Shown in pieces: positions 1-12,307 of a stretch of 64,000 nt of DNA. The notes beneath the pieces were generated by a model. The model searched no databases. It was not told where the DNA came from and saw only the letters and a list, made by a program, of their open reading frames with translations. This DNA comes from Euglena gracilis (Eukaryota; Euglenida; Euglenophyceae; Euglenales), in contig CP154955.1 in NCBI GenBank assembly GCA_039621445.1, positions 51,985,384 through 52,049,383 of the forward strand, read 5' to 3'. A program made the position numbers and the translations under genes. Numbering within the stretch: the stretch's first letter is position 1; each line of letters starts with the position of its first letter.

Positions 1-50
1 TACTGAGATTCATGCATTCTGATTGCCAGTAACCGGGCGGCGGCACAGAG

Positions 51-110
51 GGGAAGCTGCGGCCAATTCTGACCTTCGCATTGCACGAGATGGGCCGCCC
101 CTTGTCGGAG
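51..110 (+). CDS. Candidate short exon, unknown gene
   Basis: A 20-codon open stretch lies between an AG (positions 49-50) and a strong GTGAGC donor at 111. It is phase 0 at both ends and begins GKLRPILTFALHEMGRPLSE. No family is recognised. It could belong to the same gene as the exons at 4.5-4.7 kb or to a gene starting outside the window. The minus strand is also open here, so the call is weak. Confidence 0.28.
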
Positions 111-1530
111 GTGAGCAACGCAGGACCACTCTGGGGCTGCAGCCTCGAAGGGCGGCTGCGGCCTCAACCAGGGCGTGCTCATCCATGAAGCAAGATTTTC
201 TTGAATAGCTTTCAGCAAAAAAAATCAACAAATTTCCAATACACTCCATACATCTCCTGCGGTGACCTTTTTTGCTGTTGTGTGTAAATTATTTGTGGGG
301 CTGTGCTCTGCTGAAGCACTGTGTCTAGGCATAATAATAATTATAAATAATTATGTATGTTGTCTGTGTGTGTGTGTTTGTTGTCTAGGGTCCATGATGC
401 AACACGGAGACAGTTTTTGGATTCAATAAAAGATATTTTGTAATTTTGTGTGAGGAACACAGAAAATAAATTCACTCAAAAAATGGGAATAATGAAACAC
501 AATGCACCTCAAGTCTCACCTTTGGTTGACAAAAATTATGCAAGTCGATACCAGGTGGCAATACAATACGCAAGCGCTTCAGGCAGTGATCGTGATTTGC
601 CATTTCTAGATTGTCCTCCAAAGGTGTGCAGAACAGGGCATCATTTGAGCTGAAGGGGAACCCATCCCCCGCCGGGGGGGGGGGTTCCAGCCAGCCAGTA
701 GCCTTTTTCTAGCTATCAGCCGTTTTCCGGCCTTGGACCCCTCCCCCATCGACAAGTTTTATTTACTTTGCAGTGCTGGAAAGGAACATATTTTTGGCTT
801 TAGAGGCAAAAACCGGCCCAAAATGGTGTTGGAATTGGGATGTGGAGGTAAAATTTGGAATAAAAATCTTTTTTTTTTGCATAATTGCATTGTTGTTTTT
901 GTTTTGATGTTTCATTTTTGGGACCCGGTTCGACCCCCAGGCCAGCCTGGTTCCAGTGTGGGACCCCTACAGGGGAGGGGGGATCAGCCAGCAGCTTTTT
1001 CCAAACCAGCCCAAATTTTCCAGCCTCTGGACTGGATCCCCTCCCCCTCCCCTCCCAGGGACCTTAGCCCAGCTCCAAGTTGGCAACTTGGTGGGGTCCG
1101 CTGAGCTGAAGTGTCGTTATCCTTGTGGTCTGTTGAGATATTTTTGCCTACCAGAGGCCTCAGCCACACCATCCCCCCCCATATGTTCAACGACCCCCGT
1201 ATGTCCACCCCCCCCCCCGGTCGGAGGATACCATTTTGGAGGTTTGGCCAGATTTTTGGCCTGCCGAAGCCCCGGGCAGCCGGGTCAAAAAAAATTTAGC
1301 CCAAAATCGGCCAAATATTGGACAAATTGCTTTTTGTGGCACATTTTGGGCAAAAATACGTTAAAGTTACCCGCAGCACCAAATGGAAAAGTCTGACCTT
1401 TGGGGGACTGGGGCCCCGGTACCGCCGACTTTTTTTTTTGACCCCTAGTTCAACCCCCCCCCCCCGTCGGAGGACACCTTTTTGGTCACAACCGTATGTC
1501 CGACGACCATCCCACCGGTCGAAGGACAGA
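111..1530. other. Non-coding, C/G-run repeats
   Basis: No gene is seen. At 680-730 and 940-1060 there are copies of a dispersed repeat with the motif CCAGCCAGCAGCTTTTTCC and C/G runs. At 1185-1560 two degenerate copies of a CCGGTCGGAGGA-containing unit follow long C runs. Short (TG)n occurs near 365. Confidence 0.5.
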
Positions 1531-1532
1531 GG

Positions 1533-1934
1533 TCACCGGTCGTTGGACATAGGGAGGGAGGGTACATGGTTTTGAGCCAAATTATCTGAAACCTGTGTGT
1601 TACGGATTCCGCTCTCACTCCCTGCTTCCGCTTCTTGTATTTGAAGTGGCTCGGACAGCCAGTCGGCTCCCTCAGCAATTTCGTAGTGTGCAGCGACCGC
1701 CGCTTCGCAAAGACGATTGCCAGGACTGATTTGGCGCACTACTATGCCTGGCGGCTCCAAAACCGCCTACCGGTCCCCCCTGGAACTGTCGATGTCCGCC
1801 AGGGTGTCATCGCTCTTTGAATCATCGAGTGTGCTTGGTGGTCTCGTTTTGCTCGTGCTCCCCGCGCTCTTCGCTCTCTGGGAAAAGGTCCTGGCAATTG
1901 GGGTGAAAGCTTCAGTCATGAATTGTTTGGCCAT
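1533..1934 (-). pseudogene. Possible broken minus-strand ORF, unknown
   Basis: A minus-strand ATG at 1934 opens 56 codons (start MAKQFMTEAFTPIARTF) ending at a TAG around 1764. A second minus frame continues to 1533 (contains CEAAVAAHYEIAEGADWL). One frameshift or a small intron would join them. The composition looks protein-like, but the plus strand is also open and no family is recognised. It may be a transposon-derived fragment. Confidence 0.25.
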
Positions 1935-2227
1935 CTTTTTTTTAACTCACAAAAAGAAAATCATCCCCTTGAACGTTTGTGGCCGATTTCCATTGGCGCC
2001 CAAGCTCGTTGCCACATGAATTATCGTTGCTCTGGAAGTTTTTCTGGTTTTTCCCACCCCCCCATGTCCAACAAACACTAACATGCCAAAGGTGCTCCGA
2101 ACCTAACGGGGGGTTTCTGTTGGTCCAGGGTGTTCATTGGATGGGGGGGGGGGTGTTTTCTTCTTCTCCAGTGGCGTGTTCAGCCAAGTTCAAAGCCTTT
2201 CACCTCGGCACTGGGCGGTCCAAAGCA

Positions 2228-2532
2228 GGGCGGTCCTTAAGGGATGGGAAAGGTTTTTTTTTTCCTTAAGGACCGCCCCCCTTTCGGCCAAAGGGCCGAC
2301 CAAGGGCCGGACTGGGACTTAACGAGGTCCAAAATTAAAAAGTCCAAAAACACAATTTTTGATGCTTTTGGTGGATGGACGATGGTCCAAGGATGCCAAG
2401 AATCATTTTTTTTCCTGATGTCGACCTGTTGTCGCCAAAAAAATGCCAAATTCCTTTGCCCATTTTCTTGTATATTTTCATTGAGTGTGCTGGAACAGCG
2501 GAGTTTTTTTTTTATTTGCTTAAGGACCGCCC
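2228..2532 (+). mobile_element. Inverted-repeat element, GGCGGTCCTTAAGG family (copy 1)
   Basis: The element starts GGCGGTCCTTAAGG and ends CTTAAGGACCGCC, i.e. terminal inverted repeats, with an extra internal CCTTAAGGACCGCC at 2263 that folds with the left end. The interior contains GGTGGATGGACGATGG and GGATGCCAAGAATCA, shared with copies at 3.4, 18.4, 25.8, 32.2 and 60.3 kb. It has no coding capacity, so it looks like a MITE-type non-autonomous element. Confidence 0.65.
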
Positions 2533-3361
2533 TGGTCCAAAGAAATTTATATTCTGAAATAAATAAACAAAAGAGACATTTTATATAATGCATAAAATTT
2601 TTGAGTTTAGAAAAAATAAAAGTTTATATAATGAACAAAAGATAAATTTATTTGATAAATAAACAAAAGAGACATTTTTTAAGAAAACAATGTTTAAAGT
2701 GTTCATTAAAAATTTGTCAGGGCTGCCTGGGAAATTGTCAGTTCCTCTGGCAAGTCGGACACCCGGGATCCCCCAAAAATCAAAGTATTCTGCCACCTCT
2801 GGCACTTCTTCCGGCAATTTGCACCTTTGGGGGTAATTTTCGACGCCGTGCCTTACCCCTGGCCAAAAAATGGTTCAAACAATAAAATCATGTTATTTGG
2901 GGCTTGCCCGGGCATCCGAGCTCTCAGCCTCTCATCGCCATCTCCATAAAGGAAAAATGGAGCATCAAAAAATTATGTTTATAGTGACACGAAGCTGGCA
3001 TATTGCTGTGACTGTTCTGACAGAACACGAGCCATGGCATTGACATGAGACATGGCCATTCCCATCCCATTCACTTTTGTACAGAGTTTTTTTTGTAATG
3101 CTCCAGAGCAAAAAAAAAAGCTCTGCATTGTGTCCAACACAGCCAAAAAAAAGTTCTTGTGCCGCAACGACCGCAGAAAAATTCTCCGTGATGCTAACGC
3201 CGAGGCACATTAACTGTCAGTATGGTGTGTACGGTGCGGGTGGTGTTTGCACCACGGCACAATCTTTGAAAAAGGTGTATTAGCATTTAATAATATTTTT
3301 ACCGAGTTGAAAATGTCATTGAGAGCAGGTTTTCCCCCTTGCTTGTGACCATTTTTTGCAC
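2533..3361. other. AT-rich non-coding DNA
   Basis: Nothing gene-like was found. A short direct duplication (AAATAAACAAAAGAGACATTTT at about 2557 and 2657; two copies of a 22-base unit) is present, and A/T-rich sequence dominates. Confidence 0.5.
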
Positions 3362-3642
3362 CGGCGGTCCTTAAGGAAATAAAAACTTCAACTGTCTCAG
3401 CACATCTAATGGAAAATCCACAGGAAAATGGGCAAGGAAATTTGGCATTTTTCGGAAAGAACAAATCCACATCAGAAAAAAATGATTCCTTGCATCCGAC
3501 CTCCCCCATCCACCCAAAACGTCAAAAAATATGTTTTTTGACGTTTTGTTTTTCAACGCCATTCAAGCCCCAAGCCCAGCCCTTGGCCGTCATTTGGCCC
3601 AAAAATCCTAAAGAAATATAAAAACTTTTCCTGTCCCTGTAG
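3362..3642 (-). mobile_element. GGCGGTCCTTAAGG-family element (copy 2, reverse)
   Basis: This is the reverse complement of the 2.2-kb copy. It starts GGCGGTCCTTAAGGAAATA and shares GAAAATGGGCAAGGAAATTT and ATGATTCCTTGCATCC with that copy in the same order. The right end is degraded and abuts the repeat at 3643. Confidence 0.55.
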
Positions 3643-3804
3643 CCGTTTTTAACCCAGAGTCAATGGGCTTTGGGCCAAAAACGGGGCGCTGGCAGGTCGA
3701 AAAACGCTCATTTTCGGCACAAAAACAGTTTTTCCGGGTCCGGGAGGCCACAAAACATGGTTCCGGGTAAAAAAAAAACGTTTCGATTTTTTTCCACTTT
3801 TTGA
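3643..3804 (+). repeat. Dispersed repeat, near-identical copy at 15.18 kb
   Basis: About 140 bases starting CCGTTTTTAACCCAGAGTCA are almost identical to 15181-15342. The unit also occurs in diverged tandem form across 14.9-15.4 kb and at 34.46-34.6 kb. High identity between copies more than 11 kb apart suggests recent spread or gene conversion. Confidence 0.7.
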
Positions 3805-4507
3805 CGGTTGCATATTTTTGCTATGCACTTTTGCATAAAAAAATTGTTTCTGTGGCATTACAGAAACCATACACCACGTGCATTGCGTGGTTTTGTCACA
3901 GTATACCAGTTCATTTATTCTGCCTTCCCTCTCTCGACAGAAAATTATTGGAAGGCCTCCCAATTTTCATATTTTTTTACTGACTGGGTCGGTCCGGACC
4001 CGCCTCCAATTAAAGGGGGGTGGTCGTCGTTGTATCAAAATTCGGAGAAACACTGCATAAAAGCTTTGAAACTGCTGCAAAAATAAGCTTTTTGCAGCCG
4101 AGTGTATTTGGAAGTAGTTACCGAGCACCTTCGGCGATGCAGGGCCTTGCAGGGCGATGCAGGGCGATGCGGGGCGACGCGGGGATTTTTTTTTAGATTT
4201 TTTGGATGCGGGGATTTTGGATGGTTGAAGTGGGGTCCATATTTGGACCCATACTGCTGGGTACAACAGAGTCCCTCCCCCGCAGACCACTCCAGCTTGC
4301 CCTCCATGTCTGCCCGTGCCTTTGCCTCTGCTGCCGTGCTGGACCTCTCCGTCCCCCTCCGGGAGGTGTGTGACTCCCCTGGAGCCGAAGGTATCGTGCC
4401 CCTGCTGCATACCTGCGTGCAGCCTCCACATTGGTGCTTGCTTCGTACCTGTTCCTCCCTGGCTCGTCTGGCTTTCCCTGAGTGACTCCCTGGAGTGGAT
4501 GCTCCAG
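3805..4507. other. Mostly non-coding; short GCGATGCAGG repeats
   Basis: At 4130-4180 the unit GGCGATGCAGG is repeated several times. From about 4270 to 4490 the sequence becomes C/G-rich and is open in several frames on both strands. It may be a 5' extension of the exon at 4508, but no frame stands out. Confidence 0.35.
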
Positions 4508-4567
4508 TGGGAGAGGGAGGCCTTCGAGGAAGGCTGGCTGGAGGCCAAGAAGCGGGACCCCCGGGAA
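4508..4567 (+). CDS. Exon, Trp/Glu/Arg-rich protein, unknown
   Basis: Twenty codons (WEREAFEEGWLEAKKRDPRE) follow CTCCAG and end at a GTGTGA donor, phase 0 both sides. The same frame stays open upstream, so the true 5' end may be earlier. Together with the next exon it gives a highly charged, tryptophan-spaced helix, coiled-coil-like. No family is recognised. The 45-nt intron to the next exon, with a pyrimidine-rich CCTTCAG end, supports a real gene. Confidence 0.5.
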
Positions 4568-4612
4568 GTGTGACCCCAAAAGGCCTTTGCTGACCAGTGT
4601 CCTCTCCTTCAG

Positions 4613-4703
4613 TGGAGGAAGCTGCGTGGTCGGGAGAAGCACGACCGGCAGTGGTTGGAGAGGCAGCGGTGGGATTGGCTGGAGGAGCTGCGGGTGCTGG
4701 AGG
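4613..4703 (+). CDS. Exon, continuation of Trp/Glu/Arg-rich protein
   Basis: Thirty codons starting WRKLRGREKHDRQWLERQ continue the frame of the previous exon exactly across the intron 4568-4612 (GTGTGA...TTCAG, 45 nt). The exon ends at a good GTGAGG donor, leaving one base (phase 1). The repeated W-x(5-7)-W spacing and charge suggest an amphipathic helix. Function unknown. Confidence 0.5.
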
Positions 4704-4898
4704 GTGAGGTGGTCGTGTTTGCAGTACCCTTCCAGTGCCTCTGCAGTGCCATGCTGTATTTGTGTGCCTGATTCCTACATGAGTCGCATGCCGCCTTGAG
4801 GCCCAGTGACACTGTCATTGACAGTGCTGTCACCTTGACCCTGACACCTCACCGTGACTGACTCTGTGCTTCCTTGTGTGCTGCATGCTCTTCTGTAG

Positions 4899-5021
4899 TG
4901 TGGGCGATGCAAAGTGTGAGCAACGAGGATTTTGTGTGGATGTGCCTGATGGTTGCCTGTGGGTTGACTGTACGGTTGCCTGGGGGTTGCCTGAGGTTCG
5001 GGCTGGGAACTTTGGTCTTCG
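4899..5021 (+). CDS. Possible third exon of the 4.5-kb gene
   Basis: The stretch follows CTGTAG and ends at a strong GTAAGA donor. It accepts the phase-1 overhang of the previous exon and is open throughout (VWAMQSVSNEDFVWM...). A second frame is also open, so the choice rests on phase only. Confidence 0.25.
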
Positions 5022-6862
5022 GTAAGAGGGCACCATTGGATGGCTCTAGGGCGATGCAGGGCCCAAAGGGGTGGGTGACCGAAGGTGCTTGGTGGTTAGC
5101 CAAACAGTGGTTCTCTGGGTTTATTATTTGGTCAGCAAAAAGTGGAATTGGTAAAAAACAGCTGAGCATTGTTTGAAAACCCAATAATTTTGACAGAAAC
5201 TCATCAGTGTCGAACTTAATTTGCAGTACTCCTGGGGGAGGCAAGGAAATCAGTTTTTATTTTTTTCGAGCAAAATTTAATTTTGGCAATTTTGTTCTGA
5301 TAGTATACTCCTGAGTAACAAAATGCAATTTTTGGCATTTTTCATCATCATTTTCCTCCAAAGGGTTAAGAGTTGAAGATTGAGGTCTTTTGCACATTTT
5401 CCATTTTTCTTGAGTACTGAGTGAATGGCATAGATTTATGGGTGGGCATGACACCCTGAGAAATCTGGAAGGGGAAACAAGGGGGTGTGTTCGGACTCTC
5501 CCCACTACCTACAGTGTTTTTGAGGTTCTTTTTCACCCCTGGGGCCACATCAGGTTACGTGACTTTTACAATTTCTGCCCAACCAGTTTGGTGATACCCC
5601 CAAGCCCCAAGGGGGGGGGCAAGGTGTGGATTTGTTTCTGTTCATGCTTTCGTGTTTTCAATGTATTTCCGCCCCATCCGTCTGTCGATGGGTGGGGGTC
5701 GACCACCACGCTTTCAATTCAACCCTGCGCACCCCCCAAAAGGACCGCCCATTTCTCATTAAAAAGAAAGAAAGAAAGAAACGGCTTCAACCTGCAAGAC
5801 AATGTTCGCACTGCAATACAGTGCACAGTCGGGACCCGATCCCTTGGCGTCCCCCTTTCGCGTTGGATGTCCCTCGCTTCAGCCCACCTCTGGAATGAGC
5901 TGTCCGTAAATTTCCAAGGAGTCAGGGATGAGCTCAGCTTTCAGCTTGCACAAGACTTCCTCCTGCAAGAGGAGCTGTTTCTCCATCTCAGATTGTTAAG
6001 CTGCTGGTGCTGCAATAATGACCATTGTAAGGCGGAGTTGTTTACTCACAGTGCTGTAAGTGAGATTTTCTGGCATGCAGGGGTTTTTGTTTGGGGAAAA
6101 AAAGCCACAAAGGAAGTACAGCATATTTTTGGATGCATTCGCCACCGATCAATGAAAAGCAATTGGTAAAATACGCCCAGCCCCCCCCCCCCCCGGCCCC
6201 CTTTCCTTACATGCAAATTTGCACCCCCAAATTGGCCGCTGGTTCTCATCTTTGGTCCCATCTTTTTGTCTTTTTTCTTTTTCTTTTTAAACCCGTGGTG
6301 ATTGATTGCATCAAATATGGGCCTCCGAAGTTTGTCTTGGCTTTGCGTCCCGAGGCGCCCATCGTTGACACCCTGAAGGTTAACCTGCAAGCATTAGCAA
6401 CGGTTTTCATTGAAGTGATGTGGTTGTGTGTCAACGGTGCAGTGCCTTGGCCAGGAAGAGGGGGTGCATTCAATCTTCCATTCAATCCACCCAGAGATTG
6501 GTTTTATTGCCAGAAAGTGGCCAAAAAGTTGCCCCCCCCCCCACACCTACCCCAGAAGGTTTCGACCCTGGACCAGTAGAGTTTGATTTGTGATTTTTTG
6601 AATGTTCTCATAAGCCTTGCCTGGGAAGTTGTCCAGCAAGTTTGCACTCACTGATTTCCTGGGTGATCAGATACACCAGATTGGGGAGGTATCCCTGACC
6701 CCTGCTGCAGATTGGCTCATCTCCGGCCGCACCTTCCGTTTTTTTTTTGTGCCACTGATGGAAGTGGCGGTGGCTTTCAGTCCCAGAGAGCGCTCAGGTG
6801 TGGTCCCAATACACCGAGAGATTGCCACCGCCTGTGCTTTGAAAATTTGAAAGAAAAAGAAT
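5022..6862. other. Non-coding with a LINE-tail-like fragment
   Basis: No intact gene. A plus frame around 5815-6000 (within an open frame at 5438-6169) contains SLASAHLWNELSVNFQGV, which resembles the LWNxLP region near the C-terminus of non-LTR retrotransposon polymerases. No reverse transcriptase core is visible, so this is at most a relic. C runs lie at 6180 and 6535. Confidence 0.25.
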
Positions 6863-7380
<518 letters not shown>

Positions 7381-7462
7381 GGCAAAGGACCATTTTTTGG
7401 AAATATTTCTGCAGGGGTGCGCACTTCCTTGACACCAAGCCTGATATGTTTCTGCATTTATA

Positions 7463-7842
<380 letters not shown>

Positions 7843-7844
<2 letters not shown>

Positions 7845-8103
7845 CCCCCCCCGGGAAACTCTCATGCCCGAGAACCTGTCAGGGCCCCGCCCGCGAAACT
7901 GTCAGGGTCCCCGGTACCGGCCAACCTGTCAGGGTCATTTTTCGTTGACTTTCCCTTGAAATGCACCACCCGGGAACCTGTCAGGGTCCCACCCGGGAAA
8001 CGGTCAGGGTCCCTGGTACCGGCCAACCTGTCATGATAGGAAGTTGTCAGGGTCCCCGGTACTGGCCAACCTGTCAGGTGACAGTTTCCCGGGGGGGGGG
8101 TAT
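7843..8103. mobile_element. CCCGGGAAACTGTCA-family inverted-repeat element
   Basis: The left end is TACCCCCCCCCGGGAAAC and the right end is GTTTCCCGGGGGGGGGGTA. The interior has repeated units built on CTGTCAGGGTCCC and CGGTACCGGCCAACCTGTCA. It sits inside a TATATG tract, so a TA target is possible but cannot be proved there. A shorter copy is at 48766-48887. Confidence 0.6.
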
Positions 8104-8191
8104 GCATATGTGTATGTATATGTATATGTATATGTTTCTGTGTATGTATATAATATATGCATGTGTGTATGTATATGTATATGTATATGCA

Positions 8192-8896
8192 CAGTGTGGC
8201 AAGTAAATTTTCAGACCCAAGTACCAAGTAAATTTTCAGACCCTGAAAATATCGAAAAAAAATGATGGCATCCCACATTCCACAGTGACATTCAGATTTG
8301 CCTCCCAGAATTGAGAGAACTGGTTGAGGGGTGCTTTGACAGGCGATTGTGGCTGCTTAGTGCCCGATGGCACCAACATGGCGTTGCAGAAATGCAATTT
8401 GGCACCATATGTTATAGATGTAAAATTTGCTGTTGCACAGGCTTGCACAAACAAACGAGGACATCGAAATGGATCGTCTTTGGCGAATTTTCAATGCACT
8501 TCTCACACACAAAATTTTGGTGAAACTGGTAACCCCACTGTGAACAGTCGAAGAAAATTGAATTTGAGAGCCCAGAAGGGAAAAAAATGACTGGGGAACC
8601 CATTTCAAGCTGTCAACCCCTCTCAACCCCACCCGGACAGGCAGTTGTGCACAGAGCAAACCTGTTCTTCGCTGGGCTGCAGTGAATGCGGTTTGCAAAA
8701 GCCGTCTTTTTCCAAAATGATCTGTCTAAAGGTCTTCGGTGGTGCCATCGGGCACTAAGCAGTCACAATTGCCTGTCAAAGCACCCCTCCACCAGTGCTG
8801 TCAACTGTGGGAGGCGATTGGGGATGGTGCTGCGGAGTGTGGGGTGCCATCATTTTTTTGATTTTTTCAGGGTCTGAAAATTTACTTGGCACACTG
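8192..8896. mobile_element. 705-bp mariner-like non-autonomous element
   Basis: The ends are inverted repeats: the left reads CAGTGTGGCAAGTAAATTTT and the right reads the reverse complement with one or two changes, followed by TA. Inside, 8290-8370 and 8735-8800 are further inverted copies (GTGCTTTGACAGGCGATTGT and its complement). A CAGTG start and a TA at the right edge fit Tc1/mariner-type elements. There is no transposase. TATATG repeats flank both sides. Confidence 0.6.
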
Positions 8897-9056
8897 TATG
8901 GGTATGTGTATGGGTGTATATGTATGTGTGTTTCTGTATATGTATACATATGTACATGTATGTATGTATATGTATATGTATATGCATATGTATGTGTGTA
9001 TAAGTATATGTATGTGGATATGTGCATGTACATGTATATGTACACGTATATGTAAA
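8897..9056. repeat. Degenerate (TATGTG)/(TATATG) repeat
   Basis: About 160 bases of TATATG/TATGTG variants, probably the right half of the microsatellite into which the 705-bp element inserted. Confidence 0.85.
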
Positions 9057-10114
9057 ATAAACAAGGGCTGTCTTGGAAATTGTTGGACATTAACCGATTT
9101 CAATGCGTTGGAAATCGACTGAAATTTTTTGTTACATTTTTCTCAGTATTTTTCAGAGTTTCACAATTTTTTTTATTTCCCTGGTGATCAAATCCAAGTG
9201 ATGGAGGCCAGTTTATTACCCAGTGGGATCCCCACCTTGATGGAACACCGCGGAACTTTTGGCGGTCATTAAGTTTTCGGATGGTGAAAACAAAGTGACT
9301 GACTTTTGTTCTTTTTAGGTATTCTGGCAATATTTGGATTTCCCCACATTCTTGACTTATCGTATCTCTGTCTGTTTCAACTGCTCAAATGCCATCGAAA
9401 GCTCTTTTCATCAGACGACTAGCGATGGAGCAAAATCTGGCCAAGCTGTCCAGAATTCTTTTCCCGGTAATTAAAAGTTCCAGAGAATGAATCCCCCACT
9501 CATTGAATACCCTCCTCCTCCCCCTGAAACCCGTGCAGCCGTACCCCCCTTCCTCGTCTCACAGGGTACCCCACCGGCCTGGCGGAGGCCATCCCGTTAT
9601 CCGCCGCTGAGCCCGGCCAGCCGGAGCCTCCGGGGCTGGACAGCTGGGCTGGCAACGGGGCTGGACAGCTCAGGTTGTTTGGGGGGTGAGTGATTGGTCC
9701 TTCGGGCGCAGTTGCCATCCGATCCCCCCGCTGAGCGGTGTCGGGGCAAAGGGTCGTTGGGTTTGTCCCAGCACGCCGTGAGTTCCTCCAGCAATTGCCC
9801 ATGTTGTCAAGTGAGCTTTTGAACGTACATATTACATTCACAGCGTATTCACAATGCACACGCATATATTTGAACAATTACGCTGGGTGCATTTGATAAA
9901 TTTGTCTCTTTGCATATGGGTCCAGATGGGGAACACAATGCATGATTTATATTGCATTGATTTTGCATTGATTTGCATTTGCATTGCATGATTTACATAA
10001 TTTACATTCTTTGCAGTACGAAAATTTGTCGCATAAAATATTGAACATTATGAAAATAAAGTTGCATTTTGGCATTTTTTTTGCATATTTTGTCCTTCCG
10101 ATTTTTTTGCATAA
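9057..10114. other. No gene recognised
   Basis: Mixed sequence. It is C/G-rich at 9490-9790 with open frames on both strands but no family match, then AT-rich with short TTGCATT repeats near 9955-10000. Confidence 0.4.
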
Positions 10115-12108
10115 ACCCCCCCCTAATAGAAGCATGGGGCCGCTACAAGCGCAGGGTCCAAATAAAAGTGCACCCCCCCTCCGCTGGAGGAGATGTCCAC
10201 TACAAGCACACCCCCCCTGAGGCCAAGGCAATGGATGCGACACCACTGCCACGGCATCAGTGACAGGTGTCAGCATGCCTCTAAGAGGCCTGCTTCGCTG
10301 AGGTTCAGCGACGGAACATTTCCTCCAACCGAGGCTGCCGCTGTCGTTTAGCAGCAGCTTTTGGTGGAGGCAGATTACGGGGTGGGGCAGGGAATTGACT
10401 CGGGGTAAACTGGTAGGCCATGTCTCGAACCTTGGGTTGGTAAGAGGCATCATCTACAAACAGATACCCCAGGGAGGTGAAACCTCCGGGTATGTTCAGC
10501 TTGCTCAAGGCTTCTTCATAAGCCTCCCCGACCCAACGGGTCATGAGGCACGACGTTGTGAAGCGGTGACACGCTGCGACGCAGGGGTCAGAAGCCACGC
10601 CGAAAACCGCTTCCGGTACAAGGCCTTGAAACAGGAGAAGAACGTGGTGTCCAGCCACTGCGCGGGGATGAACACGCAGCTCGTCTTCGAGGTCCGCAGC
10701 GCCCCAAGGTGCTCCACATTCCGGTAGTGGCTCACACAGTGGTTTGAGATGAGGAGTGCCGGGGGGTGTGGACCGACCTGGTTGCGGTCGGCTAGACTGT
10801 ATGTCACATCGACACACCTCTTGGAGCTTGAACGCGGCCCAATCATCCAGATATTCTTGCCATTTATCACCATCAATGACCGCCTGCATGCAGTTGCGAA
10901 CTAAAAAATGGTTTTTCCAAATTGGAACACTTTCGGTGCCAATACACTTTGACGCGCTTGTCGTATTGGCTTGTCTCGTGTTGGCCGATCCGGATTCCAC
11001 CAGTGCCGGATTTGAAAATAAGGCCTGCCATGACCTTCCCATTGCTGGCAACGGTCATACAATGTTGCATTGCGCTTCTGGTTGTTGGCATCCGACCGAA
11101 TAATGCAATCACGGTCACCGATGTTGCACTCAACCATATGGTGTGTGGAATGCCTCAAAAGAATGCCAAAAAACCTTTTCCAGAGGTCCGCCAGAAAAGC
11201 TCATCGGCGATTTGTCCACGTTCGCCACCAAGACAAACGGACCAGAAAGCATGGTTTTTGCGCGCACGTTGTTGTGGAAGTCGTTAATGCGCTTTTGAAT
11301 CTCGGGCACACCCACTTTCACCTGCCTCTTTGGTGCTCGGAGGTACTTTCCTGATGGCACAGGGATAGATAGAGCTCCGCATAGTAACCAAAGCCAAACC
11401 TGACCGCTTCAGAAATCCTTTTAGCCACTTGCCCTTCGGCGGTGAAAGCCCAGCGCTTGTCCACAAGCGTGCAGCCTCCTCCAGAATTGCAGACCTGCTC
11501 GGCCTTCTTGGCTGCAACGGGTCGGTCTGCATCTGCTGGATCCAATCCAACAGAGCCTTGTCAAGCGCAACTGCCTTGGCAGGCCTACCGGCACCAGGCA
11601 TGCTATACCTTCCTTTCAGTCGCACACCTAAGAACCGTAACAAACAAATTGTTACCCAAAAGGCAAGACCTTCGTTCTTTAATTTCTGCAAATGGGGGAC
11701 ATTCTTTACTGCACGTTGGACAAATCTATGGCTGAATCCAAAATTCTTGGCAGCCTTCAAATTGTTCTTGTGTGCTAATGCACACTGTCCCACCTCCAGT
11801 TGAATATGCAAATCCACTTTTTTGCACTTGGCTCTGGGACCTTCAGACCCGGTGGAGGATGATGCCGATGTGGCTGCTTCTGATCCAGCAGATTCAGATT
11901 CCGCAGATGACCAATCCGACTGGCTGGGGGCACCTGAGTGCACCACACTGGCCTCATCGTCTGGCATTGTAGTGGGGTGGGAAAACCTGAAGCAGACGGT
12001 ATGTTTCATGCTTCATGTCCACCACAAGCGCAGGGTCCAAATAGAAGCGCACCCCCCGCCGCCGGAGGCGTCGGTCCTCTATAAGCGCACCCGTGCTTCT
12101 ATTGGGGT
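10115..12108 (-). mobile_element. Decayed pogo/CENP-B-type DNA transposon, about 2 kb
   Basis: The transposase relic (10305-11967, minus) is bracketed by ends sharing CCCC(T)AATAGAAGCA at 10117 and, inverted, at 12094. Both ends also carry ACAAGCGCAGGGTCCAAATA (10152 and 12022) in direct orientation and the motif TAGAAGCGCACCCCCC. The exact element edges and target duplication could not be fixed. Confidence 0.5.
10305..11967 (-). pseudogene. Frameshifted pogo/CENP-B-type transposase
   Basis: Read on the minus strand from an ATG at 11967 (MPDDEASVVHSG). First comes a Ser/Glu-rich N-tail, then a helix-turn-helix region. A CENP-B-like DNA-binding part contains PGAGRPAKAVALDKALLDWI and KWLKGFLKRSGL. 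The frame then breaks near 11340. A second frame has FVLVANVDKSPMSF, matching the first DDE aspartate block (N-V/M-D-x-[ST]). Further shifts near 11130, 10880 and 10540 lead through NGKVMAGLIFKSGTG and CVFIPAQWLDTTFFSCFKAL. A C-tail with RWVGEAYEEAL follows, then a stop at 10305. At the expected second aspartate the sequence reads LLISNHCVSH, so that residue appears lost. At least four frame breaks mean it is dead. Family placement (pogo within Tc1/mariner) is by motif order. Confidence 0.75.
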
Positions 12109-12307
12109 ACATTTTCTCCAGTTTCAGACAACTGGAATTTACACTCACGTTTTTGTACCAATTTCATATTACCAGTAGTTGTATAATGAAATATCAATTT
12201 TCAAGTTTGCACCATATTTTCTTTTGGTGTTGCATTTTGGAGCAGGTAGAATTTTTCAAAGTTCTCTCCAGCAGAAAAGTGTACAGCCCCGGGGAGCTCC
12301 AAAAGGA

